The notes under the pieces: model-generated
Databases searched by the model: none
Seen by the model: the letters and a program-made list of their open reading frames with translations, nothing else
What the model was told of the DNA's origin: nothing
Shown: positions 32,058 through 41,524 of the stretch, piece after piece
How the letters are laid out: each line of letters starts with the position of its first letter
Numbering within the stretch: position 1 is the stretch's first letter
Program-made: the position numbers and the translations under genes
From: Pseudomonas fluorescens
GTDB lineage: Bacteria > Pseudomonadota > Gammaproteobacteria > Pseudomonadales > Pseudomonadaceae
DNA: 64,000 bases
Reading direction: 5' to 3'
NCBI RefSeq assembly: GCF_001708445.1
Contig: NZ_CP015637.1
Span: forward strand, 6,015,001 to 6,079,000

Positions 32058-33170
32058 ATGAGCGAGGTGGATTCAAATGATGTGCTGGTCAGCTTTCGTG
32101 GCGTGCAGAAGAGCTACGACGGCGAGAACCTGATCGTCAAAGACCTCAACCTGGAGATTCGCAAGGGCGAGTTCCTCACCTTGCTCGGGCCATCCGGTTC
32201 AGGCAAGACCACCAGCCTGATGATGCTGGCGGGTTTCGAAACGCCGACCGCCGGTGAAATCCAGCTGGCCGGGCGCTCGATCAACAACGTGCCGCCGCAC
32301 AAGCGCGATATCGGCATGGTGTTCCAGAACTACGCGTTGTTCCCGCACATGACGGTGGCCGAGAACCTGGCGTTCCCCCTGTCGGTACGTGGTTTGAGCA
32401 AGACCGATATCAGCGAGCGGGTCAAACGCGTGCTGAGCATGGTCCAGCTCGACGCCTTCGCCCAGCGCTATCCGGCGCAACTCTCCGGCGGCCAGCAACA
32501 GCGCGTGGCGTTGGCCCGGGCGCTGGTGTTCGAACCGCAACTGGTGCTGATGGACGAACCCCTCGGCGCCCTCGACAAGCAATTGCGCGAACACATGCAG
32601 ATGGAGATCAAGCACCTGCACCAGCGCCTCGGCGTGACGGTGGTGTACGTGACCCACGACCAGGGCGAAGCCTTGACCATGTCGGACCGGGTGGCGGTGT
32701 TCCACCAGGGCGAGATCCAGCAGATCGCCGCGCCGCGCACCTTGTATGAAGAACCGAAGAACACCTTCGTCGCCAACTTTATCGGCGAAAACAACCGCCT
32801 CAATGGTCGCTTGCATAGCCACAGCGGCGACCGCTGCGTGGTGGAGCTGGCGCGGGGCGAGAAAGTCGAGGCGCTGGCGGTGAATGTCGGCCAGGTCGGC
32901 GGCCCGGTAACGCTGTCGGTACGACCTGAGCGCGTCAGCCTCAATGGCTCCAGTGAAAGCTGCATCAACCGTTTCTCGGGGCGAGTGGCGGAATTCATTT
33001 ACCTGGGCGACCACGTGCGCGTGCGTCTGGAAGTCTGCGGCATGAGCGATTTTTTTGTGAAACAACCGATCGCCGAGCTGGACCCGGCCCTGGCGGTCGG
33101 CGACGTGGTACCGATTGGCTGGCAAGTCGAGCACGTTCGCGCACTCGACCCACTTCTAGAGGCGAAATAA
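32058..33170 (+). CDS. agtA: ABC transporter ATP-binding protein AgtA (PotA type)
   Basis: 370 residues: Walker A GPSGSGKTT (from residue 44), signature LSGGQQQR, Walker B LVLMDEPLGALD, and a C-terminal TOBE domain. PotA-type ATPases energise spermidine/putrescine-family importers. The start was set at MSEVDSNDVLVSF with AAAGG upstream; a 12-codon extension has no site. It leads the operon agtABCD. Synteny with PAO1 PA0603-PA0606 supports GABA/5-aminovalerate uptake; polyamine uptake is the alternative. Confidence 0.85.
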   Translation: MSEVDSNDVLVSFRGVQKSYDGENLIVKDLNLEIRKGEFLTLLGPSGSGKTTSLMMLAGFETPTAGEIQLAGRSINNVPPHKRDIGMVFQNYALFPHMTVAENLAFPLSVRGLSKTDISERVKRVLSMVQLDAFAQRYPAQLSGGQQQRVALARALVFEPQLVLMDEPLGALDKQLREHMQMEIKHLHQRLGVTVVYVTHDQGEALTMSDRVAVFHQGEIQQIAAPRTLYEEPKNTFVANFIGENNRLNGRLHSHSGDRCVVELARGEKVEALAVNVGQVGGPVTLSVRPERVSLNGSSESCINRFSGRVAEFIYLGDHVRVRLEVCGMSDFFVKQPIAELDPALAVGDVVPIGWQVEHVRALDPLLEAK

Positions 33171-33214
33171 TCGCCCCCATGGCTTCACCAACCCTGCACG
33201 TGGAGAGAACAACA

Positions 33215-34255
33215 ATGTTGAGATCCCTGAAATATTCCGTCCTGGCTTTGAGCTTGATGGGCGCGACACAGGCCATGGCAGGCCCGGACCTGACGGTCGT
33301 GTCCTTCGGTGGCGCGAACAAGGCTGCACAGGTCAAGGCCTTCTATGCACCGTGGGAAAGCGCGGGCAACGGCAAGATCGTCGCCGGTGAATACAACGGT
33401 GAAATGGCCAAGGTCAAGGCCATGGTTGACACCAAGAGCGTGTCCTGGGACTTGGTGGAAGTAGAGTCGCCGGAACTGTCCCGTGGTTGCGATGAGGACA
33501 TGTTCGAGCCGCTGGACCCGAAATTGTTCGGCAACACCGCGGATTACGTGAAGGGCGCGATCCAGCCTTGTGGTGTGGGCTTCTTCGTGTGGTCCACGGT
33601 GCTGGCCTACAACGCCGACAAACTCACCAGCGCACCGACCAGTTGGGCGGATTTCTGGGACACCAAGAAATTCCCAGGCAAGCGCGGTCTGCGTAAGGGG
33701 GCCAAGTACACCCTCGAATTCGCCTTGATGGCTGACGGCGTCGCGCCGAAGGATGTCTACAAAGTACTGGCCGGCAAAGATGGCCAGGACCGTGCGTTCA
33801 AGAAGCTCGATGAACTCAAGCCGTCGATCCAATGGTGGGAAGCCGGCGCACAACCGCCGCAGTACCTCGCCTCGGGTGACGTGGTGATGAGCTCGGCCTA
33901 CAACGGCCGTATCGCGGCCGTACAGAAAGAGAGCAACCTCAAAGTGGTCTGGAACGGCGGCATCTACGACTTCGATGCCTGGGCCATTCCAAAAGGCCTG
34001 GCCAAGGATCGCGCAGACGCGGCGAAGAAATTCATCGCCTTCTCCGTGCAGCCGCAGCAGCAGAAGATCTACTCGGAAAACATCGCCTACGGCCCGGCCA
34101 ACACCCAAGCCGTACCGTTGCTGGCCAAGGATGTGTTGAAAGACATGCCGACTACGCCAGAGAACATCGCCAACCAGGTGCAGATCGATGTGAGCTTCTG
34201 GGCGGATAACGGCGAGCAGTTGGAGCAGCGCTTCAACTCCTGGGCTGCCAAGTAA
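33215..34255 (+). CDS. agtB: ABC transporter periplasmic substrate-binding protein AgtB
   Basis: A 346-residue exported protein with a signal peptide cleaved after ATQAMA. It belongs to the PotD/PotF-like SBP_bac_2/8 class: LTVVSFGGANK at the first strand, and NGGIYDFDAWAIPKG in the second lobe. The start (MLRSLKYSVLALSLM) has GGAGAG upstream. It follows agtA by 44 bases. A REPIN separates it from the permeases, a common arrangement where the binding protein is needed in excess. Confidence 0.85.
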   Translation: MLRSLKYSVLALSLMGATQAMAGPDLTVVSFGGANKAAQVKAFYAPWESAGNGKIVAGEYNGEMAKVKAMVDTKSVSWDLVEVESPELSRGCDEDMFEPLDPKLFGNTADYVKGAIQPCGVGFFVWSTVLAYNADKLTSAPTSWADFWDTKKFPGKRGLRKGAKYTLEFALMADGVAPKDVYKVLAGKDGQDRAFKKLDELKPSIQWWEAGAQPPQYLASGDVVMSSAYNGRIAAVQKESNLKVVWNGGIYDFDAWAIPKGLAKDRADAAKKFIAFSVQPQQQKIYSENIAYGPANTQAVPLLAKDVLKDMPTTPENIANQVQIDVSFWADNGEQLEQRFNSWAAK

Positions 34256-34269
34256 CACCGCATAACCCT

Positions 34270-34360
34270 GTGGGAGGGGGGCTTGCCCCCGATGACGGCG
34301 GCCCAGTCGATACCTGTGTTGACTGAAACTCTGCCATCGGGGGCTAGCCCCCCCTCCCAC
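34270..34360. repeat. REPIN (GTGGGAGGGGGCTTGC type) inside the agt operon
   Basis: Inverted arms at 34270-34293 and 34336-34360 with a 42-base spacer. It begins 14 bases after the agtB stop and lies within the operon, before agtC. Confidence 0.85.
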
Positions 34361-34415
34361 AAGGGATTTCCCGCGTGTGAAAGATTGCATTCATTTTCAA
34401 GTTTCGGAGTCAGCC

Positions 34416-35663
34416 ATGGCCATCGCCGTTCCCTCGAACGAGGTCAACAGCCCCACCCTCAAGCAGCGCCTGGCGCGTGCCGAACGGCTCAATCGCTGGA
34501 AGGCCCAGGCCTTGATTGCACCGCTGGTGCTGTTTTTGCTGCTGGTGTTCCTGGTGCCGATCGTTGCGCTGCTCTACAAAAGCGTGGGTAACCCTGAAGT
34601 GGTGGGTGGTTTGCCGCGCACCGTGGTGGCGGTGAAGACCTGGGACGGTCGTGGCCTGCCGGGCGAGCCGGTGTACCAGGCGCTGAGCGAAGACCTGGGC
34701 GAAGCCCGCAAAAACCAGACCCTGGGCGATCTGTCGAAACGTTTGAACATGGAATTGGCCGGCTACCGCAGCCTGCTGACCAAAACCGCACGGGCGCTGC
34801 CGTTTACCGAAGCCCCGGCCTCATATAAAGAAGCGTTGGAAAGCCTCGATGAACGCTGGGGCGACCCGGCGTACTGGCAGGCGATCCGGCGTAATACCAG
34901 CAGCCTGACCCCGTACTACCTGCTGGCGGCCGTCGATCATCGCATCGATGACCTCGGCGAAGTGGCCCCGGCCACCCCCGACCAGGCGATCTACCTGGAT
35001 ATTTTCGCCCGTACCTTCTGGATGGGCCTGGTGATCACTTTCGTCTGCCTGCTGCTGGCCTATCCACTGGCGTACTTGCTGGCCAACCTGCCGGCGCGCA
35101 AAAGTAACCTGCTGATGATCCTGGTACTGCTGCCGTTCTGGACCTCGATCCTGGTGCGGGTGGCGGCGTGGATTGTGTTGCTGCAGTCCGGCGGCTTGAT
35201 CAACAGCGCACTGATGGGCATGGGGCTGATCGATAAACCCATGGAACTGGTGTTCAACCGCACCGGGGTCTACATCTCCATGGTGCATATCCTGCTGCCG
35301 TTCATGATCTTGCCGATCTACAGCGTGATGAAGGGTATTTCACCGACTTATATGCGTGCGGCCATTTCCCTGGGCTGCCACCCGTTCACCAGCTTCTGGC
35401 GCGTCTACTTCCCGCAAACCTATGCCGGCGTGGGGGCGGGTTGCCTGCTGGTGTTCATCCTGGCGATTGGTTACTACATCACCCCGGCGCTGCTGGGCAG
35501 CCCGAACGACCAGATGGTCAGCTACTTCGTGGCCTTCTATACCAACACCAGTATCAACTGGGGCATGGCGACGGCGTTGGGTGGCTTACTGCTGCTGGCG
35601 ACCGTGCTGCTGTACCTGATCTACAACCGGCTGGTGGGCGCCAGTCGCCTGCGCCTGAGCTGA
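34416..35663 (+). CDS. agtC: ABC transporter permease AgtC (PotB type)
   Basis: 415 residues, about six to seven membrane helices. After the first helix (residues ~30-55) comes a long periplasmic insert of about 150 residues, larger than in standard PotB. The binding-protein-dependent transport core then follows, with the EAA-like loop AAISLGCHPFTSFWRVYFPQ. The start MAIAVPSNEVN has CGGAG upstream. It is followed after 12 bases by agtD. Confidence 0.85.
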   Translation: MAIAVPSNEVNSPTLKQRLARAERLNRWKAQALIAPLVLFLLLVFLVPIVALLYKSVGNPEVVGGLPRTVVAVKTWDGRGLPGEPVYQALSEDLGEARKNQTLGDLSKRLNMELAGYRSLLTKTARALPFTEAPASYKEALESLDERWGDPAYWQAIRRNTSSLTPYYLLAAVDHRIDDLGEVAPATPDQAIYLDIFARTFWMGLVITFVCLLLAYPLAYLLANLPARKSNLLMILVLLPFWTSILVRVAAWIVLLQSGGLINSALMGMGLIDKPMELVFNRTGVYISMVHILLPFMILPIYSVMKGISPTYMRAAISLGCHPFTSFWRVYFPQTYAGVGAGCLLVFILAIGYYITPALLGSPNDQMVSYFVAFYTNTSINWGMATALGGLLLLATVLLYLIYNRLVGASRLRLS

Positions 35664-35675
35664 GGAGACCTTGCG

Positions 35676-36500
35676 ATGCTGAGCCCTTATATGTCACCGG
35701 TGGAACGGGTGTGGTTCTACAGCTTGCGGATACTCTGCGGCCTGATCCTGCTGTTCCTGATCCTGCCCGTGCTGGTGATCATCCCGCTGTCGTTCAACAG
35801 CGGCAGTTTCCTGGTGTACCCGTTGCAAGGCTTCTCGCTGCACTGGTACCAGGACTTTTTCGCCTCGGCGGAATGGATGCGCGCGCTGAAGAACAGCATC
35901 ATCGTCGCGCCGGCGGCCACCGTGCTGGCCATGGTGTTCGGCACCCTGGCGGCGATAGGCCTGACCCGCGGGCATTTTCCCGGCAAGGCGCTGGTGATGG
36001 CCCTGGTGATTTCGCCGATGGTGGTGCCGGTGGTGATCATCGGTGTAGCGAGTTACCTGTTCTTTGCGCCGTTGGGCCTGGGTAACAGCTTCTTTTCGTT
36101 GATCGTGGTGCACGCCGTGTTGGGCGTGCCCTTTGTGATCATCACCGTGTCGGCGACGCTGCAGGGGTTCAACCATAACCTGGTGCGGGCGGCTGCCAGC
36201 CTGGGGGCTTCGCCGTTGACCGCGTTTCGTCGGGTGACCTTGCCACTGATCGCGCCGGGAGTGATTTCCGGAGCGCTGTTTGCCTTCGCGACGTCGTTCG
36301 ATGAAGTGGTGGTGACGCTGTTCCTGGCCGGCCCGGAGCAGGCGACCTTGCCTCGGCAGATGTTCAGCGGTATACGTGAGAACCTCAGCCCGACGATTGC
36401 CGCCGCGGCGACCTTGCTGATTGCGTTCTCGGTGTTGCTGTTGCTGACCCTGGAATGGCTGCGCGGGCGTAGCGAGAAGTTGCGCACCGCACAGGTCTGA
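35676..36500 (+). CDS. agtD: ABC transporter permease AgtD (PotC type)
   Basis: A 274-residue inner-membrane permease with about six helices and the EAA loop AAASLGASPLTAFRRVTLPL. GAGGA lies upstream of the start; an internal methionine at residue 6 is a less likely start. It completes an ATPase, binding protein and two-permease importer. A single REP follows at 36518. Confidence 0.85.
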   Translation: MLSPYMSPVERVWFYSLRILCGLILLFLILPVLVIIPLSFNSGSFLVYPLQGFSLHWYQDFFASAEWMRALKNSIIVAPAATVLAMVFGTLAAIGLTRGHFPGKALVMALVISPMVVPVVIIGVASYLFFAPLGLGNSFFSLIVVHAVLGVPFVIITVSATLQGFNHNLVRAAASLGASPLTAFRRVTLPLIAPGVISGALFAFATSFDEVVVTLFLAGPEQATLPRQMFSGIRENLSPTIAAAATLLIAFSVLLLLTLEWLRGRSEKLRTAQV

Positions 36501-36517
36501 AGCCCACGCAGATCACA

Positions 36518-36546
36518 GTGTGGGAGGGGGAAAGCCCCTCCCGCAT
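36518..36546. repeat. solitary REP hairpin after agtD
   Basis: A single REP of the GTGGGAGGGG family folding as TGGGAGGGG/CCCCTCCC with a short loop, in the 137-base agtD-alcohol dehydrogenase gap. No partner arm is found nearby, so it is a lone REP rather than a REPIN. Confidence 0.7.
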
Positions 36547-36637
36547 GGGACTGTGACCATTCAGCAGTTGAATGGAAGACAACCTGTTTCGATCAGTTAC
36601 TCTTGTGCTAGCCCACAATCGACAAGAGGCCGCGCAC

Positions 36638-37786
36638 ATGAGTACTTCCTCATTCAAGATCGCCCACAAACTACTGACCGGTGCTGGCGCCATCGAGCAA
36701 CTGGCTGCCGAGCTCACGCGGCTGGATATCGACAACCCGCTGATCGTCACCGACGCCGCGCTGGTCAAGTCGGGCACCGTGGCCCTGGCGATTGAGCATT
36801 TGGGCGATCGCACCTACGAAATCTTCGACCGCGTGCTGCCCGACCCGGAAGTCGCCATCGTCGAGGATTGCATGCGCGTATACCGCGAGGGCGGCCATGA
36901 CGGCTTGATCGGCCTGGGCGGCGGCAGTGCGATCGATATCGCCAAGAGCGTGGCGGCGTACGCGGGTTACCACGGCGCCCTGGCGGACTTGTTCGGGGTC
37001 GACCAGGTGCCGCGCAAGGGGCCGCCGCTGATCGCCATTCCCACCACGGCCGGTACCGGTTCTGAAGTGACCAATGTGGCGATTCTTTCCGACAAGGTCG
37101 CGCAATTGAAAAAAGGCATCGTCAGCGACTTCCTGTTGCCGGATGTCGCGCTGATCAGCCCGCAAATGACCCTGACCTGCCCACGCAGCGTCACCGCCGC
37201 CAGTGGCGTGGATGCACTGGTGCATGCGATTGAGGCCTACCTGTCGCTGAATGCCTCGCCGATCACCGATGCGCTGGCCATTGGCGCAATCAAGCTGATC
37301 GCCAAGGCGCTGCCCAAGGCCTACGCGAACCCGGCCAACCTGCAGGCCCGCGACGATATGGCCACCGCCAGCCTGATGGCCGGGATGGCATTCGGGAATG
37401 CCGGTGTGGGCGCGGTGCATGCGCTGGCGTACCCGTTGGGCGGGCGCTTCAACATCGCCCACGGCGTGAGTAATGCGCTGTTGCTGCCGTATGTGATGCA
37501 TTGGAACAAGCTGGCGTGTGTCGAGCGCATGCAGGACATCGCCGTGGCCATGGGCGTGAACGTCAGCGGCCTGAGTATCAACGATGCCGCCGACCAGGCG
37601 GTCGATGCGATGACGCGACTGTGTGCCGCAGTGGAGATCCCGTCGGGCCTGCGCAGTTTTGGGGTTCCCGAGGACGCAATCCCGGCCATGGCCTGCGAAG
37701 CGGCGGGCATTGAGCGGCTGATGCGCAATAATCCGCGCAAGCTCAGCCCGGCGGATATCGAGAAAATCTATCGAGCGGCCTATTAG
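36638..37786 (+). CDS. iron-containing alcohol dehydrogenase
   Basis: A 382-residue group III Fe-dependent alcohol dehydrogenase. The NAD-binding glycine motif IGLGGGSAIDIAKS and the metal ligands Asp and His in SGVDALVHAIEAY, then His residues in GAVHALAYPLGG and NIAHGVSNALLLP, are intact. The start MSTSSFKIAHKLL has AGAGG upstream. It lies between agtD and rpe, where PAO1 has no such gene. Substrate is unknown; context suggests an aldehyde or omega-hydroxy acid derived from GABA/5-aminovalerate, an inference only. Confidence 0.85.
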   Translation: MSTSSFKIAHKLLTGAGAIEQLAAELTRLDIDNPLIVTDAALVKSGTVALAIEHLGDRTYEIFDRVLPDPEVAIVEDCMRVYREGGHDGLIGLGGGSAIDIAKSVAAYAGYHGALADLFGVDQVPRKGPPLIAIPTTAGTGSEVTNVAILSDKVAQLKKGIVSDFLLPDVALISPQMTLTCPRSVTAASGVDALVHAIEAYLSLNASPITDALAIGAIKLIAKALPKAYANPANLQARDDMATASLMAGMAFGNAGVGAVHALAYPLGGRFNIAHGVSNALLLPYVMHWNKLACVERMQDIAVAMGVNVSGLSINDAADQAVDAMTRLCAAVEIPSGLRSFGVPEDAIPAMACEAAGIERLMRNNPRKLSPADIEKIYRAAY

Positions 37787-37870
37787 CCGTTGAGTTAGGT
37801 CACGGTGCGCAGGGCAAAGCATGAGGTATACAATGCGCGCCATCGTGATTTAGCTCAAAAAAGGTGCGTC

Positions 37871-38545
37871 ATGCAGCCCTTCGTTATCGCTCCATCGATT
37901 CTCTCTGCCGATTTCGCCCGCCTGGGTGAAGAAGTGGACAAGGTGTTGGCCGCTGGTGCCGACTTCGTGCACTTCGATGTCATGGACAACCACTACGTGC
38001 CCAACCTGACCATCGGGCCGATGGTCTGCGCCGCGTTGCGCAAGTACGGGATCACCGCGCCGATCGATGCGCACCTGATGGTCAGCCCGGTGGACCGTAT
38101 CATCGGTGACTTCGTTGACGCCGGAGCAACCTACATCACCTTCCACCCGGAAGCTTCGTTGCATGTCGATCGCACCCTGCAACTGATCCGCGAGGGCGGC
38201 TGCAAGGCGGGCCTGGTGTTCAACCCGGCCACCCCGCTGGATGTGCTCAAGTACGTGATGGACAAGGTCGACATGGTCTTGCTGATGAGCGTCAACCCAG
38301 GCTTTGGCGGGCAGAAGTTCATTCCTGGCACCCTCGACAAGCTGCGCGAAGCCCGTGCGCTGATCGATGCCTCGGGCCGTGACATCCGCCTGGAAATCGA
38401 CGGCGGGGTCAACGTCAACAATATTCGCGAAATCGCCGCTGCCGGTGCCGATACCTTCGTGGCCGGCTCGGCGATCTTCAATGCCCCGGATTATCAGGAA
38501 GTGATCGCCAAGATGCGTGCCGAACTGGCGCTGGCGCGTCCATGA
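37871..38545 (+). CDS. rpe: ribulose-phosphate 3-epimerase
   Basis: A 224-residue TIM-barrel enzyme interconverting ribulose-5-P and xylulose-5-P. Motifs: [14 protein letters not shown], the metal histidine in [27 protein letters not shown], and EIDGGVN. The start [12 protein letters not shown] has AAAAAAGG upstream. It overlaps gph by 4 bases, the classical rpe-gph coupling. Confidence 0.97.
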   Translation: MQPFVIAPSILSADFARLGEEVDKVLAAGADFVHFDVMDNHYVPNLTIGPMVCAALRKYGITAPIDAHLMVSPVDRIIGDFVDAGATYITFHPEASLHVDRTLQLIREGGCKAGLVFNPATPLDVLKYVMDKVDMVLLMSVNPGFGGQKFIPGTLDKLREARALIDASGRDIRLEIDGGVNVNNIREIAAAGADTFVAGSAIFNAPDYQEVIAKMRAELALARP

Positions 38546-39360
38546 GCGGCTTTGAGCAGTTATTCCCCGGCAAACTGCCACGGCTGGTGATGTTCGATCT
38601 GGACGGTACGTTGATCGATTCGGTGCCCGACCTGGCGTCGGCGGTGGACGAGATGCTGCTCAAGCTGGGGCGCAAGCCGGTGGGGATCGACTCGGTACGT
38701 GAATGGGTCGGCAACGGTGCGCAGATGCTGGTGCGCCGGGCCCTGGCCAATCATATCGACGCCGAAGGTGTGGATGATGTCGAGGCCGAGCATGCACTGG
38801 AGTTGTTCAACACTGCCTATGAGGACGGTCACGAACTCACGGTGGTATACCCCGGCGTGCGCGACACGCTCAAATGGCTGAGCAAGCAGGGCGTGGAAAT
38901 GGCCCTGATCACCAACAAGCCGGAGCGCTTCGTCGCGCCGTTGCTGGACCAGATGAAAATCGGCCGGTATTTCCGCTGGATCATCGGTGGCGATACCTTG
39001 CCGCAGAAGAAACCCGACCCGGCGGCGCTGTTTTTTGTGATGAAAATGGCCAATATCCCGGCCTCGCAGTCGTTGTTTGTCGGCGATTCGCGCAGTGATG
39101 TGCTGGCGGCAAAAGCGGCGGGGGTGCAGTGCGTGGCCTTGAGTTACGGCTACAACCATGGTCGGCCGATCGCCGAAGAGTCGCCGTCGTTGGTGATTGA
39201 TGACCTGCGACTGCTAATCCCCGGTTGCTTGGGAGCTGGCGCTGAGATAACGTTGCCCGATACCGATCCGTCCCCTTCTGGAAATTCCATCGTGGTGGTC
39301 ACTCGCAAACTCTGGATGAAAGTTATCAAGGCCCTGGCCCGCTGGCGTTGGCGCGCCTGA
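38542..39360 (+). CDS. gph: phosphoglycolate phosphatase Gph
   Basis: A 272-residue HAD hydrolase: motif [14 protein letters not shown], motif [10 protein letters not shown], motif III Lys in PQKKPDP, and motif [17 protein letters not shown]. It clears 2-phosphoglycolate, formed for example during DNA repair. The HAD fold ends near residue 225; a 45-residue tail follows, whose last 14 residues coincide in frame with a Trp-rich mini-ORF that may be the trp leader peptide. The MurNAc-6-P phosphatase MupP is a relative, but the rpe-gph context favours Gph. Confidence 0.93.
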   Translation: MSGFEQLFPGKLPRLVMFDLDGTLIDSVPDLASAVDEMLLKLGRKPVGIDSVREWVGNGAQMLVRRALANHIDAEGVDDVEAEHALELFNTAYEDGHELTVVYPGVRDTLKWLSKQGVEMALITNKPERFVAPLLDQMKIGRYFRWIIGGDTLPQKKPDPAALFFVMKMANIPASQSLFVGDSRSDVLAAKAAGVQCVALSYGYNHGRPIAEESPSLVIDDLRLLIPGCLGAGAEITLPDTDPSPSGNSIVVVTRKLWMKVIKALARWRWRA

Positions 39361-39384
39361 CTGATCCTGGCCGCGCCCTGCGGC
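39316..39384 (+). promoter_or_regulatory. trpL: candidate trpE leader peptide and attenuator region
   Basis: ATG at 39316 opens a 14-codon frame ([14 protein letters not shown]) ending at 39360, with two TGG codons at 39343 and 39349, one codon apart. It is in frame with the gph 3' end. Downstream, GGCGCG (39350-39355) can pair with CGCGCC, and a competing GCCGC/GCGGC hairpin (39370-39384) overlaps it. The pattern resembles Trp attenuation, but the hairpin has only a short T-run and the mini-ORF lacks a strong ribosome-binding site. Confidence 0.45.
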
Positions 39385-39430
39385 ACGTTTGCATACCTGA
39401 CTGTTAGACCCTCATGCCACGAGGCACACC

Positions 39431-40912
39431 ATGATCCGCGAAGAATTCCTGCGTTTGGCCGCTGCCGGCTATAACCGTATTCCCCTGGCCTGCGAAACCC
39501 TGGCCGACTTCGACACACCGCTGTCGATCTACCTGAAGCTGGCCGACGAGCCCAACTCCTACCTGCTGGAGTCGGTACAGGGCGGTGAGAAGTGGGGCCG
39601 TTACTCGATCATCGGCCTGCCGTGCCGCACCGTACTGCGGGTGCATGACCATCATGTGAGCATTACCCATGATGGCGTCGAGATCGAAAGCCACGATGTC
39701 GAAGACCCGCTGGCCTTCGTCGAAACCTTCAAGGCGCGCTACAACGTGCCGACCATCCCTGGCCTGCCACGTTTCAATGGCGGCCTGGTGGGGTATTTCG
39801 GCTACGACTGCGTACGTTATGTGGAAAAACGCCTGGGCAAATGCCCGAATCCGGACCCATTGGGCGTGCCGGACATTCTGCTGATGGTCTCCGATGCGGT
39901 GGTGGTGTTCGATAACCTCGCCGGCAAGATGCATGCGATCGTGCTCGCCGACCCATCCCAGGCCAACGCTTTCGAGCAGGGCCTGGCCAGCCTCGAAGCC
40001 TTGCTGGAAAAACTGCGCCAGCCGATCACCCCGCGTCGCGGCCTGGACCTCAGCCGTCCACCGGCGGCCGACCCGGTGTTCCGCTCCAGCTTTACCCAGG
40101 ATGATTACGAACGCGCCGTCGATACCATCAAGGAATACATCCTCGCCGGTGACTGCATGCAGGTGGTGCCGTCGCAACGCATGTCCATCGACTTCAAGGC
40201 CGCGCCGATCGATCTGTACCGAGCGCTGCGCTGCTTCAACCCGACGCCTTACATGTATTTCTTCAACTTCGGTGACTTCCACGTGGTGGGCAGTTCGCCA
40301 GAAGTGCTGGTGCGCATTGAAGACAACCTGATCACCGTGCGCCCGATCGCCGGTACACGCCCGCGTGGCGCGACCGAAGAAGCGGATTTGGCGCTCGAGG
40401 AAGACCTGCTCAGCGACGACAAGGAAATCGCCGAACACCTGATGCTGATCGACCTGGGCCGCAACGACACGGGGCGTGTCTCGGAAATCGGTTCGGTGAA
40501 GCTCACCGAGAAAATGGTCATCGAGCGTTATTCCAACGTGATGCATATCGTCTCCAACGTCACCGGGGAATTGAAAGCCGGCTTGACCGCGATGGACGCG
40601 CTGCGGGCGATTCTGCCGGCCGGTACCTTGTCGGGCGCGCCGAAGATTCGTGCGATGGAAATCATCGATGAGCTGGAACCGGTCAAGCGTGGCGTCTACG
40701 GTGGCGCCGTGGGGTATTTCGCCTGGAACGGCAACATGGACACCGCCATCGCGATTCGCACGGCCGTGATCAAGGACGGGGAGCTGCATGTGCAGGCCGG
40801 CGGCGGGATTGTCGCCGACTCGGTGCCGGCCCTCGAATGGGAAGAAACCCTGAACAAGCGCCGCGCGATGTTCCGCGCCGTAGCGCTGGCTGAACAGACC
40901 CCCAATTCTTGA
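39431..40912 (+). CDS. trpE: anthranilate synthase component I TrpE
   Basis: A 493-residue chorismate-utilising enzyme that forms anthranilate with TrpG. The N-terminal feedback element includes [15 protein letters not shown], the Trp-binding LLESxxGG-type site. Catalytic segments [24 protein letters not shown] and [19 protein letters not shown] are intact. It starts 70 bases after gph, and trpG begins 9 bases after its stop. Confidence 0.97.
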   Translation: MIREEFLRLAAAGYNRIPLACETLADFDTPLSIYLKLADEPNSYLLESVQGGEKWGRYSIIGLPCRTVLRVHDHHVSITHDGVEIESHDVEDPLAFVETFKARYNVPTIPGLPRFNGGLVGYFGYDCVRYVEKRLGKCPNPDPLGVPDILLMVSDAVVVFDNLAGKMHAIVLADPSQANAFEQGLASLEALLEKLRQPITPRRGLDLSRPPAADPVFRSSFTQDDYERAVDTIKEYILAGDCMQVVPSQRMSIDFKAAPIDLYRALRCFNPTPYMYFFNFGDFHVVGSSPEVLVRIEDNLITVRPIAGTRPRGATEEADLALEEDLLSDDKEIAEHLMLIDLGRNDTGRVSEIGSVKLTEKMVIERYSNVMHIVSNVTGELKAGLTAMDALRAILPAGTLSGAPKIRAMEIIDELEPVKRGVYGGAVGYFAWNGNMDTAIAIRTAVIKDGELHVQAGGGIVADSVPALEWEETLNKRRAMFRAVALAEQTPNS

Positions 40913-40921
40913 GGTTTCCCC

Positions 40922-41515
40922 ATGTTACTGATGATTGATAACTACGACTCCTTTACCTACAACGTTGTGCAGTACCTGGGGGAGCTGGGTGCCGAGGTCA
41001 AAGTGGTTCGCAATGACGAACTGACCGTGGCCGAAATCGCCGCCCTGAACCCGGAGCGCATTGTGGTTTCGCCGGGCCCCTGCACGCCGACCGAGGCGGG
41101 TATTTCCCTCGAAGCCATCAAGTACTTCGCCGGCAAGCTGCCAATCCTGGGCGTATGCCTGGGCCATCAGTCCATCGGCCAGGCCTTTGGTGGTGACGTG
41201 GTGCGTGCGCGGCAGGTGATGCATGGCAAGACCAGCCCGGTGTTCCATAAAGACCTGGGCGTATTCCAGGCACTCAACAACCCGGTGACCGTGACCCGCT
41301 ACCACTCGCTGGTGGTCAAGCGCGAAACCCTGCCGGAATGCCTGGAACTGACCGCCTGGACCCAACTGGAAGACGGCTCCGTCGACGAGATCATGGGCCT
41401 GCGCCACAAGACACTGAACATCGAAGGGGTGCAGTTTCACCCTGAGTCGATCCTGACCGAGCAGGGCTACGAGCTGTTCGCCAACTTTCTCAAGCAGAGC
41501 GGCGGCACGCGCTAA
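40922..41515 (+). CDS. trpG: anthranilate synthase component II TrpG (glutamine amidotransferase)
   Basis: A 197-residue class I amidotransferase that supplies ammonia to TrpE. The nucleophile cysteine is in [16 protein letters not shown], and the His-Glu pair is in [10 protein letters not shown]. It may also serve p-aminobenzoate synthesis. It follows trpE directly, with no insertion; in P. aeruginosa this interval carries the pyocin cluster. Confidence 0.97.
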   Translation: MLLMIDNYDSFTYNVVQYLGELGAEVKVVRNDELTVAEIAALNPERIVVSPGPCTPTEAGISLEAIKYFAGKLPILGVCLGHQSIGQAFGGDVVRARQVMHGKTSPVFHKDLGVFQALNNPVTVTRYHSLVVKRETLPECLELTAWTQLEDGSVDEIMGLRHKTLNIEGVQFHPESILTEQGYELFANFLKQSGGTR

Positions 41516-41524
41516 GGACTTTCC

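Noticed and set aside
35694..36487. Long antisense frames opposite agtD
   Set aside because: His/Gln/Arg-rich low-quality translations, opposite a clear membrane permease.
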